Assembly: GCA_934155005.1 (NCBI GenBank)
Contig: CAKPGR010000004.1
Span: 1-54,368, forward strand
Direction: 5' to 3'
Source of the DNA: an uncultured Bacilli bacterium
GTDB taxonomy: Bacteria > Bacillota_I > Bacilli_A > RF39 > UBA660
DNA: 54,368 nt
A program made the position numbers and the translations under genes. Numbering within the stretch: the stretch's first letter is position 1; every line of letters begins with the position of its first letter. Positions 33,905 through 43,072 of this stretch are shown here, in pieces. The notes below the pieces were generated by a model, which had not been told where the DNA came from, searched no databases, and saw only the letters and a program-made list of their open reading frames with translations.

Positions 33905-35123
33905 CTTTACCTCTTTTTAAAGTGTTTTTAATTTTATTAATTAAATCATGATTTTTATTACTATTTATAGCACAATTATATACATAAAGTATTTTATCTG
34001 CATAATACCTTAAAGAATGTGAATCAGCTGTAATTCTAGCTTGTCTACTCATCATCTTTAATTTATCATTATCTTTTAAAAGTTCTTCAATACATTTTTT
34101 GTATTGTTTTTTGTTTGAAAACTCTTTGCCATTCAAACCATCTATTACAACATTTTTAAAGGCCTCATCTGTAGCACATATTACTGGAAGACCAGAAGCC
34201 ATAGCTTCAATAACTGTTAATCCTTGAGTTTCGGTTGTGGATGCTGTAGCAAAAATGTCTGAAATACCATAATATTTAGGTACTTCTTCCCATGGAACAG
34301 CTCCTGTAAAAATAACTTTATCTTCTATGCCTAATTTCTTCGCTAATAACTTGAAACGTTTTAAATCAGGTCCATCACCAACTATTAATAATTTACAATT
34401 ATATTTTTTTGACAATATTTGTTGACTTTCAATTAAAATATCAATACTTTTTTCTTCTGCCAATCTTCCAACATAAGTAATAATTTTTTCATTTTTCAAG
34501 AGTTTTAAATCTTTTTTTAATTGTTCTAATTCATTTTCATTTAAATTTTCTATATAAAAACGATCTACATCTATTCCTGTTGGAACAATATGAACATTTC
34601 TATCAACAGTATATTTTTCTTTAAATAAATCATATGTTTTTTTACTTGGAACAATTAATTCAGTTGCTGTTTTGTCACAGTAAAATTTTGTAAAATACTC
34701 AACTAATTTTTTACTTGTCTTATTAAAATAACCATGTGTTATATAATGTACATAATCTTCATACATTGTATGATATGTATGAACTAATGGTATATTATAT
34801 TGCTTAGCAATTAGTCTCGCAAATGTTCCAACACCAAATTCTGTATGTGAATGAATAACATCTAGATTCCAATCTTTTATTTTTTTTAAAACCCTTGCAG
34901 GATAAATACCTGTTAATCTATAATCATAAATTCCTGTTGGTATTCCTGGTATTCTTATAATTCGACCATTATCTTCATATCTATATTTCATATCATCAGG
35001 ATTAACAGTCACAATAAAAACATCATGACCTTTTTGAGTTAAGGCTTTTTCTAACATTTTTATACTTGTTGATACACCATTAATATATGGTGGATATGTA
35101 TCTGTAAATATTCCTATTCTCAT
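33897..35123 (-). CDS. GT4 glycosyltransferase, probably diacylglycerol glucosyltransferase
   Basis: 408 residues, GT-B fold. N-terminal DTYPPYINGVSTS and HSHTEFGVG, C-terminal donor site TETQGLTVIEAMASGLPVI. The pattern is that of 1,2-diacylglycerol 3-glucosyltransferases that make membrane glycolipids. It overlaps the upstream flippase-like gene by four bases and tpiA by eight. Substrate is inferred. Confidence 0.85.
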   Translation of the reverse strand: MRIGIFTDTYPPYINGVSTSIKMLEKALTQKGHDVFIVTVNPDDMKYRYEDNGRIIRIPGIPTGIYDYRLTGIYPARVLKKIKDWNLDVIHSHTEFGVGTFARLIAKQYNIPLVHTYHTMYEDYVHYITHGYFNKTSKKLVEYFTKFYCDKTATELIVPSKKTYDLFKEKYTVDRNVHIVPTGIDVDRFYIENLNENELEQLKKDLKLLKNEKIITYVGRLAEEKSIDILIESQQILSKKYNCKLLIVGDGPDLKRFKLLAKKLGIEDKVIFTGAVPWEEVPKYYGISDIFATASTTETQGLTVIEAMASGLPVICATDEAFKNVVIDGLNGKEFSNKKQYKKCIEELLKDNDKLKMMSRQARITADSHSLRYYADKILYVYNCAINSNKNHDLINKIKNTLKRGKDE

Positions 35124-36121
35124 TTTGTTTTCTCCTTTTTAAAGTTTAATATAATGGCTCCCAAAATCATACCAAAATAATATGTAATAAAACGCCATAA
35201 AAGCATTATAGCATTAAGTGAAGATCCTTTTATAACCATACCAAAGAAAGTTATAAAGCCATATTCAAGGCCTCCTGTACCACCTGGAATAGGGACAAAT
35301 GAACCAATCAGCATAACATAGGCCATAATCAAAATACAAGTCAAACTATTTATACTATAAATTCCTATACCACAAAATAAAGCAAATGGTACTAAATAAA
35401 GACTTATAAGCGCGAAAAATTCTAATAAAATCATTATAAAAAAGGAAAATTTATCTTTAAATAACATTTCTGATCCTTTATTAAAATCTAATAAATAATT
35501 ATGAAATTTTTCCTTCAAAGTTTCCTTTTTTCTTACCAATCTTAATTTTGACAATGTATTAATAATAAAATCTACAATTGTCTTATCAGTTTTTTTAGAA
35601 AATGTAATTCCAAAAAGTACAACAATTACTAAAAAATTAATTATAAATCCTAGTGTAACTAAATATTTTAAAATATTATTTCCTAAAATATGAAAATATG
35701 AATTGCTTATAACAGCGATTACTCCTAATAGTACAAGTGCTATTTGATAAACTATAAAACATTCTATTGATATTGAAACAGCATCTGTTACCTTTACATT
35801 TTTACTTAATGAATATATTTCATATGGTTGACCACCTGTTGAAAAAGGTGTTATAGCGTGAAAAAAATTTGTTTTTAGTGTTAATGCAAGAGCATCTTTT
35901 AATTTATATTCTTTATTAAACTTTTTTGTAAAACTATATGTTACTATACTTTTTAAAAAATAGTAGATAAATAATAGTAAAAAAGCTATTATTAACCACC
36001 AAATATTTATACTTAATATAGTATTTAATATAGTATTAAAATCATCTTTTAATGAAAAATAAAGAACTAATGATGTAGCAGTTAATATTGCTAAAAAAGA
36101 TATAATTTTATTTTTTTTCAT
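35120..36121 (-). CDS. LPG synthase transmembrane / flippase-like (UPF0104) protein
   Basis: 333 residues with about eight membrane helices and the family motifs TPFSTGGQPYEIYSL and PIPGGTGGLEYGF. It matches the lysylphosphatidylglycerol-synthase membrane domain but has no catalytic aminoacyl-transfer domain, so it is more likely a lipid flippase-like protein working with the neighbouring glycosyltransferase. It overlaps pgk by 14 bases. Confidence 0.8.
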   Translation of the reverse strand: MKKNKIISFLAILTATSLVLYFSLKDDFNTILNTILSINIWWLIIAFLLLFIYYFLKSIVTYSFTKKFNKEYKLKDALALTLKTNFFHAITPFSTGGQPYEIYSLSKNVKVTDAVSISIECFIVYQIALVLLGVIAVISNSYFHILGNNILKYLVTLGFIINFLVIVVLFGITFSKKTDKTIVDFIINTLSKLRLVRKKETLKEKFHNYLLDFNKGSEMLFKDKFSFFIMILLEFFALISLYLVPFALFCGIGIYSINSLTCILIMAYVMLIGSFVPIPGGTGGLEYGFITFFGMVIKGSSLNAIMLLWRFITYYFGMILGAIILNFKKEKTK

Positions 36122-37280
36122 CTATAACATCTATTCCTGGCAAATTTTTTCCTTCTAAAAGTTCAAGTGATGCTCCGCCACCTGTTGAAATATGATCAAA
36201 ATAATCTCTATAGCCCATATTTATAACAGCCGAGGCTGTATCTCCACCACCAACTATTTTTTTTGCATCAATATTTTTTAAAATTTCACATAATCCTTTT
36301 GTTCCGTTACTAAATTCTTTTTGTTCAAACATTCCCATTGGTCCATTCCATATTATAGTCTTAGAATCCTCTAAATATGTTTTAAATAACTTTAATGTAT
36401 TAGGTCCTATATCTAATCCAACTTCATCTTTATTTATATCACTTATAAATGAAGTCTTAATGCCACCATCCTTTGTTTTATTAACACTGTCTATTGGTAA
36501 AATTATTTTATCAGAATAATTTTTTAGTACATTTTTACAAAAATCAATATTTTCTTCATCTAATATCGAGCTACCTATATCTATATCTTGTGATTTTAAG
36601 AATGTATACGCCATTCCTCCACCTATTAATATATAGTCAGCAACATTTACTAAATTTTTAATAACACCTATTTTATCTTTTACCTTAGCGCCACCTAGAA
36701 TTATAGTTATTGGTTTTAAAGCATTACTAATGTCTAATTCTTTTATTTCTTTTTCAACTAAAAATCCAATTCCACTTGGTAAATTAGTTGCAACACCGAC
36801 ATTTGATGCATGTGATCTATGGCATGTTCCAAAAGCATCATTAATAAAAATGTCTCCTAATTTTGACCAATATAATCCTAATTCTTTGTCATTATTTGAT
36901 TCTAAATTACCATTTAAATCTTCATATCTAGTATTTTCTATTAATAATACTTCACCTGATTTTAAATTGTTAACTTCATTTTCTAAAAGTTCTCCTCTTG
37001 TTTCTGTAACAAAAATAACATCTTTATCTAATAATTCACTCAATCTAAGAGCGATAGGTTCTAAAGTATTTTTTTCCAAATCTTCTTTTTGCTTTATTCT
37101 ACCTAAATGGGATAGTAAAATAACTTTTGCTCCCTCATTTATAGCATAGTTTATTGTTTTTAAACTTTCTTTAATTCTAGTATCATCCTCAATATTACCA
37201 TCTTTTATTGGAACATTAAAATCTACTCTAATTAAAACTTTTTTATCTTTTAAATTAAAATCTCTAATTGTTTTTTTCAT
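36108..37280 (-). CDS. pgk: Phosphoglycerate kinase
   Basis: 390 residues, full length. Substrate loops RVDFNVP, HLGR and RSHASNVG; nucleotide site ILGGAKVKDKIGVI, GGGDTASA and STGGGASLELLEG. Glycolytic ATP-forming step. gap is not next to it; membrane-lipid genes separate it from tpiA. It starts nine bases after a pseudopilin gene. Confidence 0.96.
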   Translation of the reverse strand: MKKTIRDFNLKDKKVLIRVDFNVPIKDGNIEDDTRIKESLKTINYAINEGAKVILLSHLGRIKQKEDLEKNTLEPIALRLSELLDKDVIFVTETRGELLENEVNNLKSGEVLLIENTRYEDLNGNLESNNDKELGLYWSKLGDIFINDAFGTCHRSHASNVGVATNLPSGIGFLVEKEIKELDISNALKPITIILGGAKVKDKIGVIKNLVNVADYILIGGGMAYTFLKSQDIDIGSSILDEENIDFCKNVLKNYSDKIILPIDSVNKTKDGGIKTSFISDINKDEVGLDIGPNTLKLFKTYLEDSKTIIWNGPMGMFEQKEFSNGTKGLCEILKNIDAKKIVGGGDTASAVINMGYRDYFDHISTGGGASLELLEGKNLPGIDVIDEKK

Positions 37281-37289
37281 GCTTAACTC

Positions 37290-37646
37290 CTATTCATCAA
37301 ATTTATATTTTAAGACATTATTTTCATCTTTTGTTACTATTATTTTTTTATTTTTATTAATACTATCCGAAACTTTGCTATCATTTTTAGGATTTATTGT
37401 TGTACTTTTTAAATATCCATTATCAATTAATGTTTTTAATGATATTTCTTTTTCATTAGTAATTTCTATATTTTCACCTTCAATATATGCTTCACAAGCA
37501 ATATATAAATTATTTTTAAATGTTTCATATTTATCATTATTGCTTTTTTTTAATAATGATGTTATTTCTGGCATAGCCATTAATAAAATTATTCCTGTTA
37601 TAGTAAATACAGCAAGTAGTTCAATCATTGTAAAACCTTTTTTCAT
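37290..37646 (-). CDS. Type IV pilin-like / pseudopilin protein
   Basis: 118 residues. Prepilin signal with cleavage expected between Gly4 and Phe5, Glu9 (mature Glu5), hydrophobic helix to about residue 30, then a small globular domain. Probably exported and assembled or membrane-held; no pilus ATPase or prepilin peptidase lies in the window. Confidence 0.8.
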   Translation of the reverse strand: MKKGFTMIELLAVFTITGIILLMAMPEITSLLKKSNNDKYETFKNNLYIACEAYIEGENIEITNEKEISLKTLIDNGYLKSTTINPKNDSKVSDSINKNKKIIVTKDENNVLKYKFDE

Positions 37647-37669
37647 TTTATCACCTTATACATAAAACA

Positions 37670-38266
37670 TCACTTAGTAAATGATGCTTCATAATTATAA
37701 TTATCTCCTTCTTTTGTTATAGTTACAGTCACACTACCAGATTTTGGAATATTAAGATTTGTACTATATTGTGTATTAATTCCAGTAACAATATTTAAAT
37801 CTTTAAGATTATATGTAATACTTTTCTCCTCTTTATCTTTTTTTGCTTTTTTGATTGCTGTTTTTTCTATATATTCATTTACATTTAAATATGCGTTATA
37901 AGTATATTTATAATTTGTTGTTAGAGATTCTGTTTCATCACTAACTTCTGTACATGTAATTAAAACAAAAGCTGTTGTATCATCAAAATATCCTCCATCT
38001 TTTGGATTATCTAACTTATCTTTTAAATAGCCACCATTTTGTAATTCTTTTATACCAACTGTTGTTACACCAACATTGACTTTATCAATATTATCAGTTG
38101 TCCAACTTTTACCAGCTTCTTTTATATTATCCATTTGAGCTTCATAAAGTTGTTTCTTATAATTTTTAATACTAACATATATATTTGGTGTTACAATTAA
38201 TGCAATAACGGATAATATAGCAAGAACTGCTATTAGTTCAATTAAAGTCAAACCTTTTTTATTCAT
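37670..38266 (-). CDS. Type IV pilin-like / pseudopilin protein
   Basis: 198 residues. Prepilin signal with Gly5/Leu6 cleavage and Glu10 (mature Glu5), hydrophobic helix to about residue 32, then a globular domain of about 160 residues rich in Thr, Asn and Tyr. The IKELQNGGYLKDKLDNP segment recalls the ALxxxGYL motif of pseudopilins. The next pilin gene follows after 23 bp. Confidence 0.8.
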   Translation of the reverse strand: MNKKGLTLIELIAVLAILSVIALIVTPNIYVSIKNYKKQLYEAQMDNIKEAGKSWTTDNIDKVNVGVTTVGIKELQNGGYLKDKLDNPKDGGYFDDTTAFVLITCTEVSDETESLTTNYKYTYNAYLNVNEYIEKTAIKKAKKDKEEKSITYNLKDLNIVTGINTQYSTNLNIPKSGSVTVTITKEGDNYNYEASFTK

Positions 38267-38268
38267 TA

Positions 38269-39018
38269 TTACACTTCCTTTTTCTTTTGAATATTATAAT
38301 TTATTTTTAATAATAATTTTGTAGGTACTATCTTTGATAATAAAACAAATTTATTTAAGAATCCTGGAATTATTATTAATTTTCTTTTAAACATTTTATC
38401 AATAGCGTATTCAGCTACATATTTACTACTAACTGATTTTACCGAAAATTTAACCTTTGCTACATCATTGAATTCTGTATCAACAGGACCTGGACATAAA
38501 GCCCCTATATAAACATTAGAGCCTTCTTTTCTTAATTCTTCATAAATAGCTTCTGTTAATTTTAAAACATAACCTTTTGTAGCATAATAAGTAGCCATAA
38601 GTGGGCCAGATAGAAAGGCTGCTGATGAAGCTACATTTAATATATAACCAGAATCTTTTTCTTTAAAATCTTTTAAAAATAATTTTGTTAAAATATGAAC
38701 AGCTTTAATATTTGTATCAATCATATCTAATTCTTTATCTAAATTTGTTTCTGTAAACTCTCCAAACATTCCAAATCCTGCATTATTTATTACAATATCA
38801 ATATCTTCTTTTTTTACTTTATTATACAATTTCATACAATTAAAAGTTGAAGATATATCCATATTTATTATAGTAACGTTGGTTGTAAGTTCTTTTTTTA
38901 TTTCTTCTAGTTTCTTTTTTCTTCTTGCTACTAATATTAAATCATATCCCATATCACTTAATATATAAGCCATATCTTTTCCAATTCCAGAAGATGCTCC
39001 TGTTATTAATGCTTTCAT
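38269..39018 (-). CDS. Short-chain dehydrogenase/reductase
   Basis: 249 residues, classical SDR. Nucleotide-binding TGASSGIG (7-14), NNAGFG, then active-site Ser in NVASSAAF and YYATK. The arginine pair after strand 2 (VARRKKK) suggests NADPH preference. Substrate unknown. Its stop is two bases before the first pilin gene start. Confidence 0.85.
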   Translation of the reverse strand: MKALITGASSGIGKDMAYILSDMGYDLILVARRKKKLEEIKKELTTNVTIINMDISSTFNCMKLYNKVKKEDIDIVINNAGFGMFGEFTETNLDKELDMIDTNIKAVHILTKLFLKDFKEKDSGYILNVASSAAFLSGPLMATYYATKGYVLKLTEAIYEELRKEGSNVYIGALCPGPVDTEFNDVAKVKFSVKSVSSKYVAEYAIDKMFKRKLIIIPGFLNKFVLLSKIVPTKLLLKINYNIQKKKEV

Positions 39019-39087
39019 ATTATCACCATTTTAATTATATTAAAATTGACTAGAAAAGTAAAGAAAATATAGTTTTTAAGAACAAAA

Positions 39088-39108
39088 AAGATGCTTATTT
39101 AGCATCTT
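39088..39108 (-). terminator. Terminator of the S10-spc-alpha operon
   Basis: Minus-strand stem AAGATGCT / AGCATCTT with a five-base loop, followed by TTTT. The stem includes the last codons of rplQ. Confidence 0.8.
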
Positions 39109-39451
39109 CTTCTACTAATTCTAAGATAACCATTAAAGCATCGTCGCCTCTACGTTCATCTAATTTTGAAATTCTTGTATAACCACCATTACGATTAGCA
39201 TATCTTTTAGCTAAATCATCGAATACTTTTTTAGTAGCTTCTTTATCATTTTGCATAAAAGCTAATGCTTTTCTTCTTGCTACTAATGATCCGTCTTTAC
39301 CATATGAAATCATTTTATCAACAAATTTACGTGCTTCCTTAGCTCTTGGTTCTGTTGTTTCAATTCTTTCATTCATGATTAATTTTCTAGTTAAATTAGC
39401 TAATAAACTTCTTCTATGTTTATTATCACGACCTAATTTTCTATAAGCCAT
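39095..39451 (-). CDS. rplQ: 50S ribosomal protein L17
   Basis: 118 residues; begins MAYRKLGRDNKHRRSLLANL, the conserved L17 N-terminus. Last gene of the superoperon. The ecf transporter genes and truA that often follow in Firmicutes are not here. Confidence 0.97.
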   Translation of the reverse strand: MAYRKLGRDNKHRRSLLANLTRKLIMNERIETTEPRAKEARKFVDKMISYGKDGSLVARRKALAFMQNDKEATKKVFDDLAKRYANRNGGYTRISKLDERRGDDALMVILELVEEDAK

Positions 39452-39462
39452 AGTAAACCTCC

Positions 39463-40413
39463 TTAATCTTCATCTCTGAATTTAAGTCCCATATCTTTAA
39501 TCTTATCAATAACTTCTTTTAAAGATTTTTTACCTAAATTTCTTATTTTCATCATTTCTAATTCTGATTTTTCAGTTAAATCACCTAAAGTATTAATACC
39601 TGCTCTTTTTAAGCAATTATAAGCTCTTACAGAAAAATCTAAATCATCAATTGATGTTTCTAGTTTTTTCATTTTTGAATCTTCTTGTTTAGCGCTCATA
39701 ACACCAGTTGTGTCAGCTATTTCACTTAAATTAGTTATTATATTTAAATGTTCTATTAAAATTTTTGAACCTAGTGCTAAAGCCTCTTCTGGTCTAATTG
39801 AACCATTTGTATAAACATTCATAATTAATTTGTCATAATTATCATCTTGTCCTACACGAGCACTTTCAACATCATAACTAATTTTTTCGATTGGAGAATA
39901 TGAAGCGTCAATTGGAATAAATCCTAATTTAGCATTCTCAACAAATTTTTTATTTCCAGATGCTTCAACATATCCCCTACCATTTGCAATAATAAATTCC
40001 ATATCTAATTTACCACCTTTTGAAAGTGTAGCAATTACTTGATCTGGGTTTACTATTTCAATGTCATCTTCGCTAACTATATCAGCAGCTGTAACAACTC
40101 TTTCTTCTGATACAGAAAGATGAGCAGTTACAACTTCATCTGTATTGTTTTTTACAACAACATTTTTTAAATTTAGTACAATTGATGTTACATCTTCAAC
40201 TACACCTTCCATTGTTTGAAATTCGTGCATTACGCCTTCAATTCTTACTGCAACAATAGAACTACCTGGCATACTTGATAGCATAACTCTTCTAAGTGCA
40301 TTTCCTATTGTAATTCCGAAACCTCTTTCCAAAGGTTCTAATTCAAATTTACCATAATTATTATTTTCAACATAATCTGTTATTTTGTATATTGGTTTTT
40401 CAAAGTTTAACAC
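39463..40413 (-). CDS. rpoA: RNA polymerase alpha subunit
   Basis: 316 residues. N-terminal assembly domain (LERGFGITIGNALRRVMLSS) and C-terminal DNA-binding domain (SVRAYNCLKRAGINTLGDL). The start is GTG at 40411-40413, seven bases after AAGGAGTG. Confidence 0.97.
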   Translation of the reverse strand: MLNFEKPIYKITDYVENNNYGKFELEPLERGFGITIGNALRRVMLSSMPGSSIVAVRIEGVMHEFQTMEGVVEDVTSIVLNLKNVVVKNNTDEVVTAHLSVSEERVVTAADIVSEDDIEIVNPDQVIATLSKGGKLDMEFIIANGRGYVEASGNKKFVENAKLGFIPIDASYSPIEKISYDVESARVGQDDNYDKLIMNVYTNGSIRPEEALALGSKILIEHLNIITNLSEIADTTGVMSAKQEDSKMKKLETSIDDLDFSVRAYNCLKRAGINTLGDLTEKSELEMMKIRNLGKKSLKEVIDKIKDMGLKFRDED

Positions 40414-40434
40414 TTTAACACACTCCTTTTCTTA

Positions 40435-40818
40435 TTATCCACGTGGACGTTTTGGTGGACGACATCCATTGTGTGGTACAGGTGTTACATCTGTAATTGA
40501 TAAAACTTCAAGTCCAGCTGTTTGTAATGATCTGATAGCTGTTTCACGACCAGATCCAAGTCCTCTTACAAATACTTCTACTTTTCTCATACCCATATCA
40601 AATGCTGCTTTACCAGCTGCCTCAGCTGACATACCTGCTGCGAATGGAGTTGATTTTTTACTACCTTTAAATCCTAATGTTCCTGCAGAAGCCCAACTTA
40701 TTGCATTTCCTTCAGTATCACTAATAGTTACGATAGTGTTATTGAAAGTTGAATGGATATAAGCTCTACCTTCTGGTACATTCTTTTTAACCTTACGTTT
40801 TCTTGCTTTATAAGCCAT
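40435..40818 (-). CDS. rpsK: 30S ribosomal protein S11
   Basis: 127 residues, full length; contains AYIHSTFNNTIVTI and ends with PHNGCRPPKRPRG, the S11 C-terminus. Lies between rpsM and rpoA as usual. Confidence 0.97.
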   Translation of the reverse strand: MAYKARKRKVKKNVPEGRAYIHSTFNNTIVTISDTEGNAISWASAGTLGFKGSKKSTPFAAGMSAEAAGKAAFDMGMRKVEVFVRGLGSGRETAIRSLQTAGLEVLSITDVTPVPHNGCRPPKRPRG

Positions 40819-40841
40819 ACTTATAACCTCCTTATTTAACC

Positions 40842-41207
40842 TTATTTTTTCTTATTAGCGACTGTTTTTCCTTTACCCTTACGAGTTCTAGCATTTCTAT
40901 TAGTTCTTTGACCTCTAACAGGTAATCCTTTTTTATGACGAGTTCCTTGATATGAATTTATTTCCATTTTTGTTTTAATATTCATATTAACTTCTCTTCT
41001 TAAGTCACCTTCGATAGTATATTTATCTAATTGTTCACGAATAACATTTAATTCGTCATTTGATAAATCTTTTGTTCTTCTATTTTCGTCTATTTTAGCA
41101 TCTTTTAAAATTTTGCTTGCTAAGCTTTGTCCTATACCATAAATATAAGTTAATGAAATAACAACTCTTTTATTATCTGGTATATCTACACCTTTAATAC
41201 GTGCCAT
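40842..41207 (-). CDS. rpsM: 30S ribosomal protein S13
   Basis: 121 residues; IPDNKRVVISLTYIYGIG near the N-terminus and GLPVRGQRT near the basic C-terminus are S13 signatures. Binds the head of the small subunit. Confidence 0.97.
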   Translation of the reverse strand: MARIKGVDIPDNKRVVISLTYIYGIGQSLASKILKDAKIDENRRTKDLSNDELNVIREQLDKYTIEGDLRREVNMNIKTKMEINSYQGTRHKKGLPVRGQRTNRNARTRKGKGKTVANKKK

Positions 41208-41221
41208 AAAACACCTCCTAA

Positions 41222-41335
41222 TTAACCTTGTCTTTGTTTATGTTTTGGGTTTTCGCAAATAACCCTAACTTTTCCATTACGTCTAATTATTCTACATTTG
41301 TCACACATTTTTTTGACTGATGCTCTTACTTTCAT
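41222..41335 (-). CDS. rpmJ: 50S ribosomal protein L36
   Basis: 37 residues, found by eye between rpsM and infA. It begins MKVRASVKKMCDKCRIIRR and ends HKQRQG. The Zn ligands are Cys-x2-Cys plus a later Cys and His (ICENPKHKQ), so this is the Zn-binding C+ form. The Shine-Dalgarno AGGAGG is partly held in a small hairpin (CCTATaaaATAGG). Confidence 0.97.
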   Translation of the reverse strand: MKVRASVKKMCDKCRIIRRNGKVRVICENPKHKQRQG

Positions 41336-41360
41336 TTTTATACCTCCTATTTTATAGGTT

Positions 41361-41430
41361 CTCACATATTATTTAAATACTATTAGCCTGTTAAAATGCG
41401 TTCTAAATCGGATTTTAACAGAAATGTGAG
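41361..41430 (-). promoter_or_regulatory. Structured RNA element between infA and rpmJ
   Basis: A perfect 10-bp stem (CTGTTAAAAT 41388-41397, ATTTTAACAG 41412-41421) is enclosed by a second inverted repeat (CTCACAT 41361-41367, ATGTGAG 41424-41430). An alternative pairing exists between AATACTATTAG and TTTAATAGCATT. No T-run follows, so it is not a terminator. It may be a translational control site for rpmJ-rpsM. Confidence 0.55.
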
Positions 41431-41441
41431 TTTAATAGCAT

Positions 41442-41702
41442 TTACATTTTTCTCCAAGTAATTCTTCCTTTTGTTAAGTCATACTCAGATAATTCCATTA
41501 CTACAGTATCCCCAGATAAAATACGAATATTATTTTGTCTAATTTTTCCAGAAACATGTGCTACAACAATATACTTATTTGGTAATTCAACTCTAAATTG
41601 TCCACCTGGTAAAACTTCTAACACTTTTCCTTCTACCTCAATGGCATTTTTAGGTTTCTTTTCTTGAATTGTTGTTTGCTTTTTAATTTGTTTTTTTGGC
41701 AT
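41442..41702 (-). CDS. infA: Translation initiation factor IF-1
   Basis: 86 residues; OB-fold core (EVEGKVLEVLPGGQFRVELPN, VSGKIRQNNIRILSGDTV, YDLTKGRITWR). It has a Lys/Gln-rich N-terminal extension of about 14 residues compared with the usual 72-residue form. Confidence 0.96.
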   Translation of the reverse strand: MPKKQIKKQTTIQEKKPKNAIEVEGKVLEVLPGGQFRVELPNKYIVVAHVSGKIRQNNIRILSGDTVVMELSEYDLTKGRITWRKM

Positions 41703-41706
41703 ATTT

Positions 41707-42453
41707 TCACCTCTTTGTCAAAATTGTATACCCATCTTTTGTTACTAAAACTGTATGTTCATAGTGTGCTGATGGTAAATCATCAGCTGTAACTATTGTC
41801 CAATCATCATCTAATATAAATACATCAGCTGTTCCCATATTTAACATTGGTTCAACTGCAATAACCATTCCTTCTTTTAAAAGTGGTCCTGTTCCTTTTT
41901 TTCCATAATTAGGAACATCAGGTTCTTCATGAACTTGACTACCAACACCATGACCTACTAATTCTTTTACTACACCTAAATTATGTTTTTTAGCAAAAGT
42001 TTCAACAGCATATCCTATATCACCAACATGAGCTCCATCTTTAATAACTGATAATCCTTCAAACAAAGCACTTTCTGTATTTTTAAGTAATTCTTTTTTA
42101 GCATCACTTATTTCACCAACTGGATACGTCCATGCTGAATCACCATGATATCCTTTATAACAAGCACCTATATCCAAAGTTACTACATCTCCATTTTTAA
42201 GTTTTCTATTTCCTGGAATACCATGAACTACTTCTTCATTAACTGAAATACAAATAGATCCTGGAAAACCATATAAACCTTTAAACGAAGCTGTCGCACC
42301 TTGTGATATGATATAATCTTCTGCTAATTTATCTAATTCTTTTGTTGTTATTCCAGGTTTAATAAATTTTTCAACATAATGATGTGTTTTCCCAACTATC
42401 TCCCCTGCTTTTTTTAACAACTCAATCTCACGTTCTGATTTTATACTAATCAT
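41707..42453 (-). CDS. map: Methionine aminopeptidase, type I
   Basis: 248 residues. Metal ligands sit in the motifs LDIGACYKGYHGDSAWT, LVGHGVGSQVHEEP and VIAVEPML; the last Glu lies in YEHTVLV. It removes the initiator Met. Overlaps the end of adk by eight bases. Confidence 0.97.
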   Translation of the reverse strand: MISIKSEREIELLKKAGEIVGKTHHYVEKFIKPGITTKELDKLAEDYIISQGATASFKGLYGFPGSICISVNEEVVHGIPGNRKLKNGDVVTLDIGACYKGYHGDSAWTYPVGEISDAKKELLKNTESALFEGLSVIKDGAHVGDIGYAVETFAKKHNLGVVKELVGHGVGSQVHEEPDVPNYGKKGTGPLLKEGMVIAVEPMLNMGTADVFILDDDWTIVTADDLPSAHYEHTVLVTKDGYTILTKR

Positions 42454-43072
42454 TGATATTCACTATCTTTTCTATTTGTTTAAAAACATCTATTGTATCT
42501 AATGAACTATCTACTTCATAAAGAAGTCCCTTATTCTTATAAAATTCGATAATTGGTTTTGTTTCTTGATCATAAATTTTAAATCTTTTTTCAAATGTTT
42601 CCAATGTATCATCTGTTCTTTTTTCTAAAACTAAATCACATTTATCGCAAATGTTACTTACTTGACTATTATAAACTTTACCACAACTAGGACAAACAAG
42701 TCTATTTTCAATTCTTTTTATAGCTTGTTCTTTTTCTATATTTAAATAAATAACATAATCTATTTTCTTATTTATATTTATAAGTAATTCATCAAATAAT
42801 TTAGCTTGTTCAATATTTCTAGGAAATCCATCAAATATATAATTTCCACTATTTTCCATTTTTTTAGAAATCAATTTCATGATTAAATCGTTATCAATAA
42901 ATAATCCCTTATCCATTTTTTCTTTTATCTCTTTTGATAGTGGACTATTTTCTTTAACAATTTCTCTTAATAAATCCCCAGTTGAAATATGTTCCATATT
43001 ATATTTTTCACATATAAGTGCTGATTGCGTTCCTTTTCCAGCAGCAGGAGGAGCGATAAGAATAATGTTCAT
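42446..43072 (-). CDS. adk: Adenylate kinase
   Basis: 208 residues of long-type Adk with a Zn-finger lid (CPSCGKVYN ... CDKCD). The P-loop reads APPAAGKGT at 7-15 where GPPGAGKGT is nearly universal: two of the three loop glycines are Ala, while Lys13 is kept. DGFPRN is normal. Its ATG overlaps the secY stop (TAATG). Confidence 0.95.
   Translation of the reverse strand: MNIILIAPPAAGKGTQSALICEKYNMEHISTGDLLREIVKENSPLSKEIKEKMDKGLFIDNDLIMKLISKKMENSGNYIFDGFPRNIEQAKLFDELLININKKIDYVIYLNIEKEQAIKRIENRLVCPSCGKVYNSQVSNICDKCDLVLEKRTDDTLETFEKRFKIYDQETKPIIEFYKNKGLLYEVDSSLDTIDVFKQIEKIVNIND

Noticed and set aside
36730..37149. Plus-strand 139-codon frame opposite pgk
   Set aside because: Antisense shadow of pgk; no Shine-Dalgarno and no recognisable domain.
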